In this document: positions 19,001-27,503 of the stretch, piece by piece
Layout of the letters: each line of letters begins with the position of its first letter
Position numbering within the stretch: position 1 is the first letter of the stretch
NCBI GenBank assembly: GCA_964452495.1
Contig: CAYVMC010000006.1
Span: 1-64,000, forward strand
Origin: CALUTH01 sp964452495
Lineage (GTDB): Bacteria > Cyanobacteriota > Vampirovibrionia > Gastranaerophilales > Gastranaerophilaceae
DNA length: 64,000 bases
Direction of reading: 5' to 3'
The notes under the pieces: generated by a model
Databases searched by the model: none
Told to the model about the DNA's origin: nothing
Seen by the model: only the letters and a program-made list of their open reading frames with translations
Translations under genes and position numbers: made by a program

Positions 19001-21286
19001 TCCAGAATTTCTCATGTTAAAACCAAATCAGATATTGAAACTCCAGTACTTGATAAAGCATCATCTCAGGGTAATGCTACTCCCAGCAGTGTAAAAGTCG
19101 GCGAAGCCAAAGCTGCAAAGATTCAAGAGGAAATAAATAATGCAGTGTCAAATCCAAATGTTTCAGGAGAACAACTTGCTAATTTAAAACAAGAAGCAAA
19201 CAGTATTCAAAACAGAGAACTCCGCCGTAAATTAATAGAACAGATAGATGAAGCCGCAGAAAAGCTTCCAGCATCAGAACGCAATAATTTTTATAATAAC
19301 GACAAAATCAATACTCAGAAAAATGTTGACCATATTTTTGATAAACATAGTGAACTCACTGATGCAGACACACGTTCACTTGATGAATATATCAAAAATA
19401 CAGATGACCCAGCAGTATTAAAAGAATTGCGAGAAAAATTAAACCAAAAAGAACATACATACGGCGGTGTGACAGAAAATTACAATAGATTAAGAAATTC
19501 TATTGACAACAAACTCGCAAAACTTGAACCAACACCGGTAAAAACAAATCAACAGCAGCGTGATGATGTTGTTACAATGCTTAATGAGAAAAAACAGACA
19601 GGCAAAGGAATTAATGAAAAAGAATTTAAACAAATCTGTGAATATCTTTCTACAATAGATGATGAAGCACAACTAAAAGAATTAAAAGAGCTTTTACAAG
19701 GGAACAAAATGGTATCCGCACACAAAAAGCAATTAAAAGAAATGCTTGCATCTAAAACAGAAAGTCTGGCTGCAATGAAGGAACAAGCACGCATCAAACA
19801 AAATGATACACCTGACGAACCTGCAGCCGTTAAGAGAGAAGAACCGGCAGGGGCTAAACCCGATGAGGAGATTAAACCCGAGAATATAAAAGAAGACATT
19901 AATGCCATTCCGGATGATGCTATTCCTAAAGAACACCGCCGCCTTTGGAATGACTGCAAAGAAAGAATATCAGGTATTATGACAGAAATCTCAGACCTTG
20001 CAAGTGCCGGTGCAAAATCAATTAAGGCCGGAGGGAACGCTATACTTAATAAATGCGAAATATTAATTACCGACTTAAAAACTATTGCAAACAGTGTAAC
20101 CGGTACAGCTAAAGCAAAAATTCAAAATATCATTCACAACCTGCAAACAATGGTTAAACAAAAACTTGCAAAACTTGACAGCAGTTTTAGAAATATTGGA
20201 AAAAGCCATCCACGTGAAGCCGGCATTCATAAGGTTCCTACCTCCATAGAAGAAACGGCACTTCAATATGGCAAAAAAACAGTTATTCCCGCTAATTCTA
20301 AAATCGTATTAGGCGAATGGTGCGTATTAGATTTATCCGATCCCCGAATAATGGAAATATTAAAGGACGGCAGAGTTCATACGGTCGGACGAAGCGGCGA
20401 TATTAAAATTCCAAGCATATATGAAACTGTTTCCCAAAAACATCTTGAAATTCAACTGGTTGGAGACAGAATTATCGTTCGTGATATTTCTTCCAGTGGT
20501 TCTAAAATCATAGAAGAACTTCCTGTCATTAATGAGAATGAACTGGTTAGAGAAGCAGGCAACAACGGAAAACCTGTTAATAAAGATTATGTAAGAACAT
20601 CAAGAGAAACCCGTGCATATCTGGATGAGCAGATTGAATCAGGTGCTTATACACAGGATTTAGACAGCTATATTGAAACAATGAATGAGGCACATAGAAT
20701 TGCAAATGCCGGTAAAGACGGAAGCCATGAATGGTATTCACAAGTCGGCGAGAAAAAAGAGCGTATCCAACATCCGGGAGAATTTCGCAAAACAGAACAA
20801 GATCAACTTAAAAATAATCGCTATGAAGAAGCAGAACAAGTTGAAGCAATTGCCCGTAAATATGGCGACCCGTATCGTGTAAAAAAACAAGAGCAAAGAG
20901 TCAAATTAGAAGGCATACCCGAAGAATTTCAACCGAAAGATATGTATATAAGTGGATACGCCCATTTTTATCCTGCTACTGCAGGCTTAAACTACTATTA
21001 CAAAGAAATGCACCGGACAGCAAAAGAAGCACTGGAACTTATAGAACGAGGAGCCTCTGAAAAAGAAATCCTGCACAAACTCGCAGAACACTACCAATAT
21101 GCAGCAAATGCAAGACCATACAGCCAGATTAACAATTCACTGTTTATGAATGAAATAAACACATTATTAACTAAAGCCGGAATGAAAACGATGCCGCACG
21201 GTATGCTTGATCATGCCGCACAACGGCTGCAGCCGGACGCATTTAAGAAATACTTTACCGATGAGTACTATAGGACAGCACTTTGA
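16004..21286 (+). CDS. Giant multidomain protein: EF-hand, LysM, FHA and Fic-like C-terminus
   Basis: I chose ATG 16004 because GGAG lies nine bases upstream; an in-frame TTG at 15995 touches the GGAG and is unlikely. Domains in order: an EF-hand-like loop at about residues 45-56 (DKNGNKILDKNE); strand repeats of the DGxxxYLD type at about 110-250; a clear LysM domain at about 265-320 (VQNGESIAALAKKFGCTPQEIIDANPG shortened here to its key residues); a second LysM-like unit at about 355-415; long helices; a hydrophobic Gly/Ala-rich stretch at about 830-860; more coiled coil; an FHA domain at about 1455-1510 (GRSGDIKIP, SQKHLEI, DISSSGSK); and a C-terminal helical domain with RPYSQINNS in the place of a Fic HPFxxGNGR loop. 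No signal peptide. LysM suggests contact with peptidoglycan, and FHA suggests phosphothreonine binding. Probably an exported or surface-associated effector or scaffold; inference. Confidence 0.8.
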   Translation: MLNYFLKMMDGQKVNFNNIQAGEKLENIKDSRMASIFLALDKNGNKILDKNEIQTFLEKVKNFASKGKSDNLGDKEYTALQKALGEDFKSFTKEELLNFIKHLSENNSGIQTINTHPNGEVDYLYEDGSRIITHQDGMTEYLDSEGNSFTKDKDGNIINKTVKKGDITISARVLDDGGAEYTIYDENTGTTNIQTEDKDGNVISETIIVDGVETKTTYLDNGIKEIQTTKDGVTTFEYQDENGNPCDRTGQPLEIAAPQPEIEEKPKQTKVIVQNGESIAALAKKFGCTPQEIIDANPGLVKGKAPNQYFLVGEEIIIPREISDEGLKGRQTKEQAVAAYTAVITEQQAIQEEKEARKPISWTERNYNTFEEIARQLFKREGLENPTKKQLEERIEDLKKSNPTLKDGELKGKKIIANVNEGMYNRIAGRNEQQKEYQQAVATRQNAENLAKQFYDIADNNSGNTSMKKMQKLLDENITADNIVDFLDAYEKAKHGDSSIIDTVTSEVGASGSKEQKQVLRTIMAKLIEAARKAGVSESDIKKANDDFEASIKKEYESLSGAFRRTNPLEMEKAIDFLRGAIAAKKTDNVEEMTDSEAISTFNESFATTDAEAQQAYKEARAEEGWTARVGDTVCGWFGCTTIEDMDKKLGKNAEAVKRLASAKTEEEFKTIYKEIFGIEFDKNKIAARDAALSNYIEAQILNSTINVISEILKNAGNLSYNDLRNEIKTKLQLDDATVDAIIAGYADSLDLPANSDDEKRTLMLQFLREVQTNSAETYRELTKGKTLEQMGADLELLTKSAFGTNDIVKDVVQFNQNMVMTEMITEGAFEVAGTLALMLVPGLGGPAAARLAVITGKWGNKAVKLTQTLKKAEKVFGNINKVQKGNAFSSKIASRGSQVGSQMVNAGVATATVDMTNGDEVKEVVRKTLMNMSFAGVGASSSILAPKLMQAFGINKALATEIAEEIINAAGSYGVTKIAGDDYGSADAFIDFATGLIISRISHVKTKSDIETPVLDKASSQGNATPSSVKVGEAKAAKIQEEINNAVSNPNVSGEQLANLKQEANSIQNRELRRKLIEQIDEAAEKLPASERNNFYNNDKINTQKNVDHIFDKHSELTDADTRSLDEYIKNTDDPAVLKELREKLNQKEHTYGGVTENYNRLRNSIDNKLAKLEPTPVKTNQQQRDDVVTMLNEKKQTGKGINEKEFKQICEYLSTIDDEAQLKELKELLQGNKMVSAHKKQLKEMLASKTESLAAMKEQARIKQNDTPDEPAAVKREEPAGAKPDEEIKPENIKEDINAIPDDAIPKEHRRLWNDCKERISGIMTEISDLASAGAKSIKAGGNAILNKCEILITDLKTIANSVTGTAKAKIQNIIHNLQTMVKQKLAKLDSSFRNIGKSHPREAGIHKVPTSIEETALQYGKKTVIPANSKIVLGEWCVLDLSDPRIMEILKDGRVHTVGRSGDIKIPSIYETVSQKHLEIQLVGDRIIVRDISSSGSKIIEELPVINENELVREAGNNGKPVNKDYVRTSRETRAYLDEQIESGAYTQDLDSYIETMNEAHRIANAGKDGSHEWYSQVGEKKERIQHPGEFRKTEQDQLKNNRYEEAEQVEAIARKYGDPYRVKKQEQRVKLEGIPEEFQPKDMYISGYAHFYPATAGLNYYYKEMHRTAKEALELIERGASEKEILHKLAEHYQYAANARPYSQINNSLFMNEINTLLTKAGMKTMPHGMLDHAAQRLQPDAFKKYFTDEYYRTAL

Positions 21287-21293
21287 TACATAG

Positions 21294-21524
21294 AACACCC
21301 TTGCTGAAACACCAGCCCTATCCAAACCAACCCAACAGCCGGTTAACAATAACGGTGTTTCTTCTGTCTACTCTACACCGGCAGGTAAAACATCATCTGC
21401 TGATAATAATTGGAAATTGGGGGCAGCAGGGCGTGGCTTTGAACATTATCCGGAAACAGTAGAATTAATCACTAAATCGGCCCGCAAGGTTGATGATATT
21501 CCACAATATGGTAATATGCGGTAG
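21294..21524 (+). pseudogene. 3' fragment of a lost protein gene
   Basis: A reading frame of about 76 codons with protein-like composition and no start codon. It opens after a TAG at 21291 and ends at TAG 21522-21524. The translation has a Pro/Gln/Asn/Ser-rich linker, then an ordered-looking tail GRGFEHYPETVELITKSARK and ending in DDIPQYGNMR. It is in a different frame from the giant gene that stops at 21286, and no single frameshift would join them because of the intervening stop. It is best read as the remaining C-terminal end of a second gene of this kind, left by deletion or recombination. Confidence 0.5.
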
Positions 21525-21683
21525 TAGAGGGATATAAGCAGCCTGCACTACTATAGACACTGGAGGTAAACATCCCCATTTTTCTGCTCCCTTCCCCTAT
21601 AGAGTGAGCGGAGTTTTTTCATCACTCCCCCTTACAGCCCGTCTTATTTTATTTGAATTGCCGGAAAGTTCTCTTCGCCGGTG

Positions 21684-21712
21684 TTGGATTAATCCCAAAT
21701 CTGTAGTATAAT
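21684..21712 (+). promoter_or_regulatory. Promoter of the GH57 gene
   Basis: TTGGAT at 21684-21689 and TATAAT at 21707-21712 with an ideal 17-base spacer. The ATG at 21722 is only nine bases past the -10 box and there is no Shine-Dalgarno sequence, so the mRNA should be leaderless or nearly so. Confidence 0.65.
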
Positions 21713-21721
21713 CACAATGAA

Positions 21722-23953
21722 ATGATGAAGGATTTAAACAAATTGTCGGTTGCGTTTTACTGGCATCTGCACCAGCCTGTATATCAGCTGGAAGATACTT
21801 TTCTTATGCCATACGTACGGCTTCATGCGGTCAAAGATTATCTTGACATGCTTTTATTTCTGGAAAAATTCCCTTCACTAAAACTCAATTTTAACATAGT
21901 ACCATCTCTTGTTGATTCCATCCTCAGTTATACCGATGATGGTTATACCGATGTGCAGCAAGATTTAACGCTCTCCAATATTGAAGAACTCACCGATGAC
22001 GAAAAAGCCTTTATTTTAAACAACTTCTTTACCGCAAACTATGAAACAATGATTTTAAAAAGCGACAGGTATACGCAGCTGTACAAAAAACGTTTCAAAA
22101 CACAAGAAGCTAACCTTGAAGAATTTTCTAATCAGGATTACTCTGATTTAATGGCTCTTTTTAATCTTGCCTGGGTTGACAAAACTCACAAAAACCGTTA
22201 TCCAGAATACACTTATCTATTTGACAAAGGCGAAAACTTTTCCTTGGAAGACAGGCAGAATATAATACGGCTTCATCTTACCATAATGGGTGACATAATC
22301 CCCGCATACAAACGGTTTCTAAACGAAGGGCGGATAGAAATTACCACAAGCCCGTACTATCATCCCATACTTCCCATTATTCAGGATGTAAAAGCCGTTT
22401 TAAAAAATGTACAGACAACAGAAGGACTCCCTTCACGATTCAATATGTCCAATGATGCAAAAAAACAAATCCGCTCAGGTTTAGACAGGATTGAAGAAGT
22501 TTTTGGTGTCCGCCCCAAAGGTTTCTGGCCGCCTGAATTATGTTTGAGTAATAAAACACTGGACACACTCGCTCAGGAAGGTATTGAGTGGACAATATCA
22601 GACGAAGCAATTTTATCCGCTTCCATTAACTTCCCATTTATAAGAGATTTTAAAAGTAACCTTGAAGATCCTTATCATTTGTTAAAAGTATATGAATACA
22701 AAGACAAATCCGCACCAATTGATATAATATTCAGGGATCGTTCGCTTGCAAACCTCATAAACTTTGAATATGCCAATATTGAAAGTCATATTGCGGCAAA
22801 AGATTTGTACGATAAAATAAAGTCAATCCAATCAAAACTCTTAGTTTCACCGGATGACACACATTTGCTAACCATTGCCATTGACGGAGAAAACTGCTGG
22901 GAACGCTATGATAACGACGGAAATGATTTTCTTGAAACAATATACTCGGACATTGAGAACGATTCCAGCATTGAAACAGTTTTGATAAGCGATTATATAA
23001 AGAATGACAAACACAAAAAAGAACTAAAGAAAATCCATGCCGGCTCCTGGATTAACAACAGTTTCCAATGCTGGATTGGTGACAGAGAAAAAAACATTGC
23101 CTGGAACAGCATAAAACAGGTAAGAGATGATATATTTGCATATAAAAAAGAACACCGTGATGTACCACAAACCCTTTTTGCAGATGCCATGAACGAACTA
23201 TATATCTGTCAGGGCAGCGATTGGTTCTGGTGGTATGGAGAACCGAATAATTCAGGGCAGGACTATATTTTTGACTATATTTTCAGAGAGCGGTTAAAAA
23301 ACATCTACAAAATACTAGGAATGGACATTCCGGCATATCTGGAGGATCCGATTATTACTGCTAATGACCTTGCAATGCGTTATCCGGAAGGGCTTTTAAC
23401 TCAGGTTATCGACGGTAAACTTGCTTCAGACAACCGCTGGGCAGAGGCAGGCAGTATTATTATACCTGACGGCCCAGTATATCAGGAAAATAAACTGTTT
23501 GATAAAATATCGTTCTGTAATGACACTGACAATATTTATTTAAGAATTTATATAAACAAAAATCCTGATTCAAAAAAAATAAACCAGTTTCACATTTATA
23601 CCAGAAATTCATCAATAATAACACCGAGAGCAGCAATAAGGCTTATTGACAAAAATGAAGATAATTCACTGATTGTAAAAGAAAAATTTAACAATGAATT
23701 TCTTTTAACCATAATAAATGATGAACTGTTTCCTATCCGCTTTTTAAACGTAAAAGAGGAAAATTGCTGGAGTCTTTCAGGTGTGAATAATATAGAAATC
23801 AAGTTTGAAGATGTTATAGATATAAAACTGCCGTTTCAGGATTTAGGGATAAATAACGGTGATATACTGGAACTGTTTTTTGCAACCTCTGACAACGGGA
23901 TAAAAGATACTTATATACCAAATGACGCACTCCTTGTTCTCAAACGAGGATAA
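21722..23953 (+). CDS. Glycoside hydrolase family 57 alpha-glucan enzyme
   Basis: Acts on alpha-1,4 (and possibly 1,6) glucans such as glycogen or starch. GH57 motifs are visible: the HLHQP motif at 15-19, the nucleophile motif FWPPE with Glu272, and the region AIDGENCWERYDNDG with Asp388 as probable acid/base. A C-terminal beta-rich domain follows a FWWYGE element at about 510. No signal peptide, so it is cytoplasmic and likely acts on stored polyglucan. Length 743 is within the amylopullulanase-like and 4-alpha-glucanotransferase-like range; the exact specificity cannot be told by eye. A near-perfect promoter lies just upstream and predicts a leaderless message. ATG 21725 is an alternative start one codon later. 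Confidence 0.88.
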   Translation: MMKDLNKLSVAFYWHLHQPVYQLEDTFLMPYVRLHAVKDYLDMLLFLEKFPSLKLNFNIVPSLVDSILSYTDDGYTDVQQDLTLSNIEELTDDEKAFILNNFFTANYETMILKSDRYTQLYKKRFKTQEANLEEFSNQDYSDLMALFNLAWVDKTHKNRYPEYTYLFDKGENFSLEDRQNIIRLHLTIMGDIIPAYKRFLNEGRIEITTSPYYHPILPIIQDVKAVLKNVQTTEGLPSRFNMSNDAKKQIRSGLDRIEEVFGVRPKGFWPPELCLSNKTLDTLAQEGIEWTISDEAILSASINFPFIRDFKSNLEDPYHLLKVYEYKDKSAPIDIIFRDRSLANLINFEYANIESHIAAKDLYDKIKSIQSKLLVSPDDTHLLTIAIDGENCWERYDNDGNDFLETIYSDIENDSSIETVLISDYIKNDKHKKELKKIHAGSWINNSFQCWIGDREKNIAWNSIKQVRDDIFAYKKEHRDVPQTLFADAMNELYICQGSDWFWWYGEPNNSGQDYIFDYIFRERLKNIYKILGMDIPAYLEDPIITANDLAMRYPEGLLTQVIDGKLASDNRWAEAGSIIIPDGPVYQENKLFDKISFCNDTDNIYLRIYINKNPDSKKINQFHIYTRNSSIITPRAAIRLIDKNEDNSLIVKEKFNNEFLLTIINDELFPIRFLNVKEENCWSLSGVNNIEIKFEDVIDIKLPFQDLGINNGDILELFFATSDNGIKDTYIPNDALLVLKRG

Positions 23954-24072
23954 AAAATCCAACCAAAGTTATACCCAAAATTCTAATCATATTCACTAAA
24001 TACAGGATGTGACAGGATAAAATTAATGCCAATATATGAGTATAAAATACTTAATAAGAGGCTCCCGAATCA

Positions 24073-24216
24073 ATGAATTTACACGAAGAATGTTTACTTA
24101 AATATCTTACAAACGCTGTCAGTCTTTCTGATACAACAAATGTTCTTTTAAGATGCAACAAGCTTATTGAAAAAAAATATAAAATCAGAAAAGTGTATGA
24201 CAAAACCCCGAATTAA
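24073..24216 (+). CDS. Small 47-residue protein, unknown
   Basis: A short ORF beginning MNLHEECLLKYLTNAVSLSD and ending in a basic tail (KKYKIRKVYDKTPN), with two Cys and a helical middle. GAGG lies 11 bases upstream of the ATG. It fills the gap between the GH57 gene and the diguanylate cyclase. Length, ribosome site and amphipathic helical pattern make it plausible, but there is no homology evidence. It resembles in style the 91-residue protein at 36174 (small, Leu/Asn/Cys-containing helices). Confidence 0.45.
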   Translation: MNLHEECLLKYLTNAVSLSDTTNVLLRCNKLIEKKYKIRKVYDKTPN

Positions 24217-24322
24217 AACTGCTGCAACAATTCCACCAGTCCGTCTGGCACGTTTATAATGTTGCAAAAATACCACGCCTAAATTATACTTATAATCAGT
24301 AGACAATAAGAGGGATTAGCTT

Positions 24323-26125
24323 TTGAGTAAGATAGGTAAAATTACCGTATTAAATATTCTTGCATCAGTTATGATTATTTTTACGGCAATTATTGTGTTC
24401 TGGTTATTAGCGAAGAATAATCTTTTTACAGACTTTATAAAAGATGCCGAAAACAAATCATTTGATTACAGACAAAGAGTACTTGCAAAAAGAAAAGATA
24501 CATTTTTAGCACAAAATAATATTGCAATAATAACCATTGATGATGTAAGTTTTGAATATCTGTGGGATAAATACGGTGAATGGCCGGTACCACGTGAGGT
24601 TTATGCAAAACTCATAGATCATGTTGAACAATCAAACCCTAAATCAATCATATTTGATTTATTGTTTATAAAATCATTGAAAAGTTCTGCTGCTGCAGAT
24701 AAAAAACTGATTGATACTGTTAATAAGTACGATAACATTTATATGGCAATGAATTTTGATAATATCCCGTCAGATGCGAGAAAACCGCTTGATTTGCCGC
24801 AAAAAACAGCAGTAAAAATAGATAACCAATCCAATACAAATCTTGTATCAAACATGACCTTCTCAAATTGCCGCACAATACTTGACGGATTATTAAAAGG
24901 CAAAGCAAATATCGGCATAGCAAACGTTAATCGCAGCACTGACGGTATTATCCGAACAGTATCACCATTTTCTTTCTATAAAAATAATTACTATCCTTAT
25001 TTATCACTGCTTGCCGGAGATAATTTTTTAAACAATAAACACTCTAAAACCTACACAATAAACAGTAATTCCGAATTGATTATCGGAAACAGGAAAATAC
25101 CGCTTACTTCCAACGGAGAAGTAATACTCAACTGGTACGGGGAAGCAGGAAAAGTATTTGAAATGGTTCCTATGTATAAACTCCTTTTGGAGATTGAAAA
25201 CGGACAAAATAATTACGATTTTAAAGACAAAGCAGTATATGTCGGAACAACTGCAACAAGTCTGCATGATACTAAAAGCGTACCTGTTTCAAAACTTTAC
25301 CCCGGAGTTGAAATCCATGCTACCTTTTTGAACAATCTTATTGATAACAGTTTTATTAAAAAAACAACTATTATAACTGATATTATTATATGCACCCTGC
25401 TGACACTGGCAACTATTTTTATAGTCTTTGCCTCGTCAAGTGCAATCTTTGCAACTCTTTCCACAATTATGATACTCGTAGGATATACGTTTATTACGTA
25501 TTATCTTATGTATTCAAATTTGTGGGCGCCGCTTATCCTGCCGGTCTTTACGGTAATTATTACGTTTGCACTGTCATATATTATTAAATACATAATAAAA
25601 TCCAGAGATTTTGAATATCAATATAAACTGGCAACTGTAGACGGACTCACCGATTTATATAACCACAGGTATTTTCAGGAAAGTCTTAAACAACAACTGG
25701 AAGCAGCAAAACGCTATGGAACCTCCGTATCACTTATTATTGTTGATATTGACTTTTTCAAAAAATTCAACGACACATACGGACATCAGGCCGGAGATGC
25801 TGTATTAAGACAGGTAGCACAGGTTCTGAAAAAAAACGTAAGAACCAGTGATATTGTATGCAGATATGGCGGGGAGGAAATGAGTATAATTCTCCCGAAT
25901 ACCAATAACAAGGAAGCAAGAACAAATGCAGAGCGTATTTGTAAAGCTGTTGCCGAAAAACCATTCAAGCTCAATGCAACAGACGAAAGCCATGTTACAA
26001 TAAGTCTCGGCGTAGCAACCTTCCCTGCCGACGGCGAAATTCCGGAAGTTTTAATAGAAACAGCTGACAAAGGCTTATACCGTGCCAAAGAAAACGGCAG
26101 AAATCAGGTAGGGGCAGCAGAATGA
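24323..26125 (+). CDS. CHASE2-domain membrane diguanylate cyclase
   Basis: Makes c-di-GMP from GTP in response to a periplasmic signal. An N-terminal membrane anchor (about residues 10-30) precedes a CHASE2 sensor (about 35-335), then three membrane helices (about 345-430), and a C-terminal GGDEF domain. The active site reads GGEEM, an accepted GGEEF-type variant. The product-inhibition I-site RTSD lies exactly five residues before it, so feedback control is likely. Translation starts at TTG 24323, placed by AGGGA seven to eight bases upstream; no ATG sits near. The stop overlaps trmFO by four bases (ATGA). An unusual operon partner for a tRNA-modifying enzyme. Confidence 0.9.
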   Translation: MSKIGKITVLNILASVMIIFTAIIVFWLLAKNNLFTDFIKDAENKSFDYRQRVLAKRKDTFLAQNNIAIITIDDVSFEYLWDKYGEWPVPREVYAKLIDHVEQSNPKSIIFDLLFIKSLKSSAAADKKLIDTVNKYDNIYMAMNFDNIPSDARKPLDLPQKTAVKIDNQSNTNLVSNMTFSNCRTILDGLLKGKANIGIANVNRSTDGIIRTVSPFSFYKNNYYPYLSLLAGDNFLNNKHSKTYTINSNSELIIGNRKIPLTSNGEVILNWYGEAGKVFEMVPMYKLLLEIENGQNNYDFKDKAVYVGTTATSLHDTKSVPVSKLYPGVEIHATFLNNLIDNSFIKKTTIITDIIICTLLTLATIFIVFASSSAIFATLSTIMILVGYTFITYYLMYSNLWAPLILPVFTVIITFALSYIIKYIIKSRDFEYQYKLATVDGLTDLYNHRYFQESLKQQLEAAKRYGTSVSLIIVDIDFFKKFNDTYGHQAGDAVLRQVAQVLKKNVRTSDIVCRYGGEEMSIILPNTNNKEARTNAERICKAVAEKPFKLNATDESHVTISLGVATFPADGEIPEVLIETADKGLYRAKENGRNQVGAAE

Positions 26126-27429
26126 ATTTTGTAACTGTAATAGGTGCAGGACTTGCCGGTTCAGAAGCCGCTCTGCAGCTTGCCAAACGGGGTATAAAAG
26201 TTAAGCTATTTGAAATGCGTCCGAAAAAATCTACCGGTGCGCATAAAACCGATAAATTTGCGGAATTTGTATGCTCAAACAGCCTTGGTTCATTTGATTT
26301 AACAAACGCAAGCGGATTGTTAAAAGAAGAAATGAAATTACTGGGCGGAGAATTAATAAAAATTGCGTTTGATAATCAAGTACCTGCCGGCAGCGCACTT
26401 GCCATTGACAGAGAGGGATTTGCAGATAACGTCACTAAAGTTATTAAAAATAATCCGTTGATTGAAGTTATAAATGAAGAAATAACACAAATCCCGGAAA
26501 CTCCGGCAATAATAGCATCAGGCCCCTTAACATCCGATACAATGGCAGAATCAATAAGAGAATTTACCGGATGCGAACACCTGCATTTTTTTGATGCAAT
26601 CGCCCCGATTATAGAAAAGGACAGTATAGATTTTAGTAAAGCATTTTACGCATCAAGGTATGATAAAGGCGAAGCATCATACATTAATTGCCCGATGAAT
26701 GAGACAGAGTATAAGAAATTTTACGAAATACTTATAAATGCCCCTAAAATTGAACTGAAAGAATTTGAAAAAAATGCCAAATTTTTTGAATCATGTCTGC
26801 CTGTAGAAGTACTTGCATCACGTGGAGTTGATACGTTGAGATTTGGACCAATGAAACCGGTCGGCTTAATTGATAAACGCACCGGAATTGAAAACTATGC
26901 GGTAGTACAACTCAGACAGGACAATTCAGCCAAAACTCTATATAACATTGTCGGGTTTCAGACAAACCTGAAATGGGGCAGCCAGAAAGAACTTATACAA
27001 TCAATTCCGGGTCTAGAAAACGCTAATATCGTAAGATACGGTGTTATGCACAGAAACACTTTTATTAATAGTCCCAAAGTTCTTACCCCGTTTTTAAACA
27101 CAAAAAAACGAAAAGATTTGTTTTTTGCCGGTCAGTTAACGGGTACTGAAGGTTACACCGAATCTATTGCAACAGGACTGCTTGCCGGAATTAATGCCGC
27201 AAAATATATTCTCGGCGAAGATATGCTGGAACTTCCGGCAGAAACCGTTCTCGGTGCGCTGACGCATTATATCTCGGACGCAGCACACGAGAATTTTCAA
27301 CCTATTAATTCAAACTGGGGGATTTTACCACCGGTTGATTTGCCTAAAAAAGAACGAAAAAACAAGAAAATAAAAGCAGAATTGATGGCAAAACGCGCAC
27401 TGGAAACACTAGACAAGCACCAGAAATAA
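26122..27429 (+). CDS. trmFO: Methylenetetrahydrofolate-tRNA (uracil-54-C5) methyltransferase
   Basis: FAD- and folate-dependent enzyme that makes m5U54 in the T-loop of tRNAs. The N-terminal dinucleotide motif is VIGAGLAGSEAA, followed by the family's EMRP and FVCSNSLGS elements. The conserved middle block reads CLPVEVLASRG then DTLRFGPMKPVGL, and the end has GQLTGTEGYTESIATGLLAGINAA. The 435-residue length is standard. It is distinguished from GidA/MnmG by length and by the GPMKPVGL block. Translation is coupled to the upstream GGDEF gene. Confidence 0.95.
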   Translation: MNFVTVIGAGLAGSEAALQLAKRGIKVKLFEMRPKKSTGAHKTDKFAEFVCSNSLGSFDLTNASGLLKEEMKLLGGELIKIAFDNQVPAGSALAIDREGFADNVTKVIKNNPLIEVINEEITQIPETPAIIASGPLTSDTMAESIREFTGCEHLHFFDAIAPIIEKDSIDFSKAFYASRYDKGEASYINCPMNETEYKKFYEILINAPKIELKEFEKNAKFFESCLPVEVLASRGVDTLRFGPMKPVGLIDKRTGIENYAVVQLRQDNSAKTLYNIVGFQTNLKWGSQKELIQSIPGLENANIVRYGVMHRNTFINSPKVLTPFLNTKKRKDLFFAGQLTGTEGYTESIATGLLAGINAAKYILGEDMLELPAETVLGALTHYISDAAHENFQPINSNWGILPPVDLPKKERKNKKIKAELMAKRALETLDKHQK

Positions 27430-27503
27430 ATGTAATACCGCCGCAAAGTAAAATTGTAACCAAAAGATATTAAAAAAATTATTACCTGTAAATACTTACG
27501 CCT

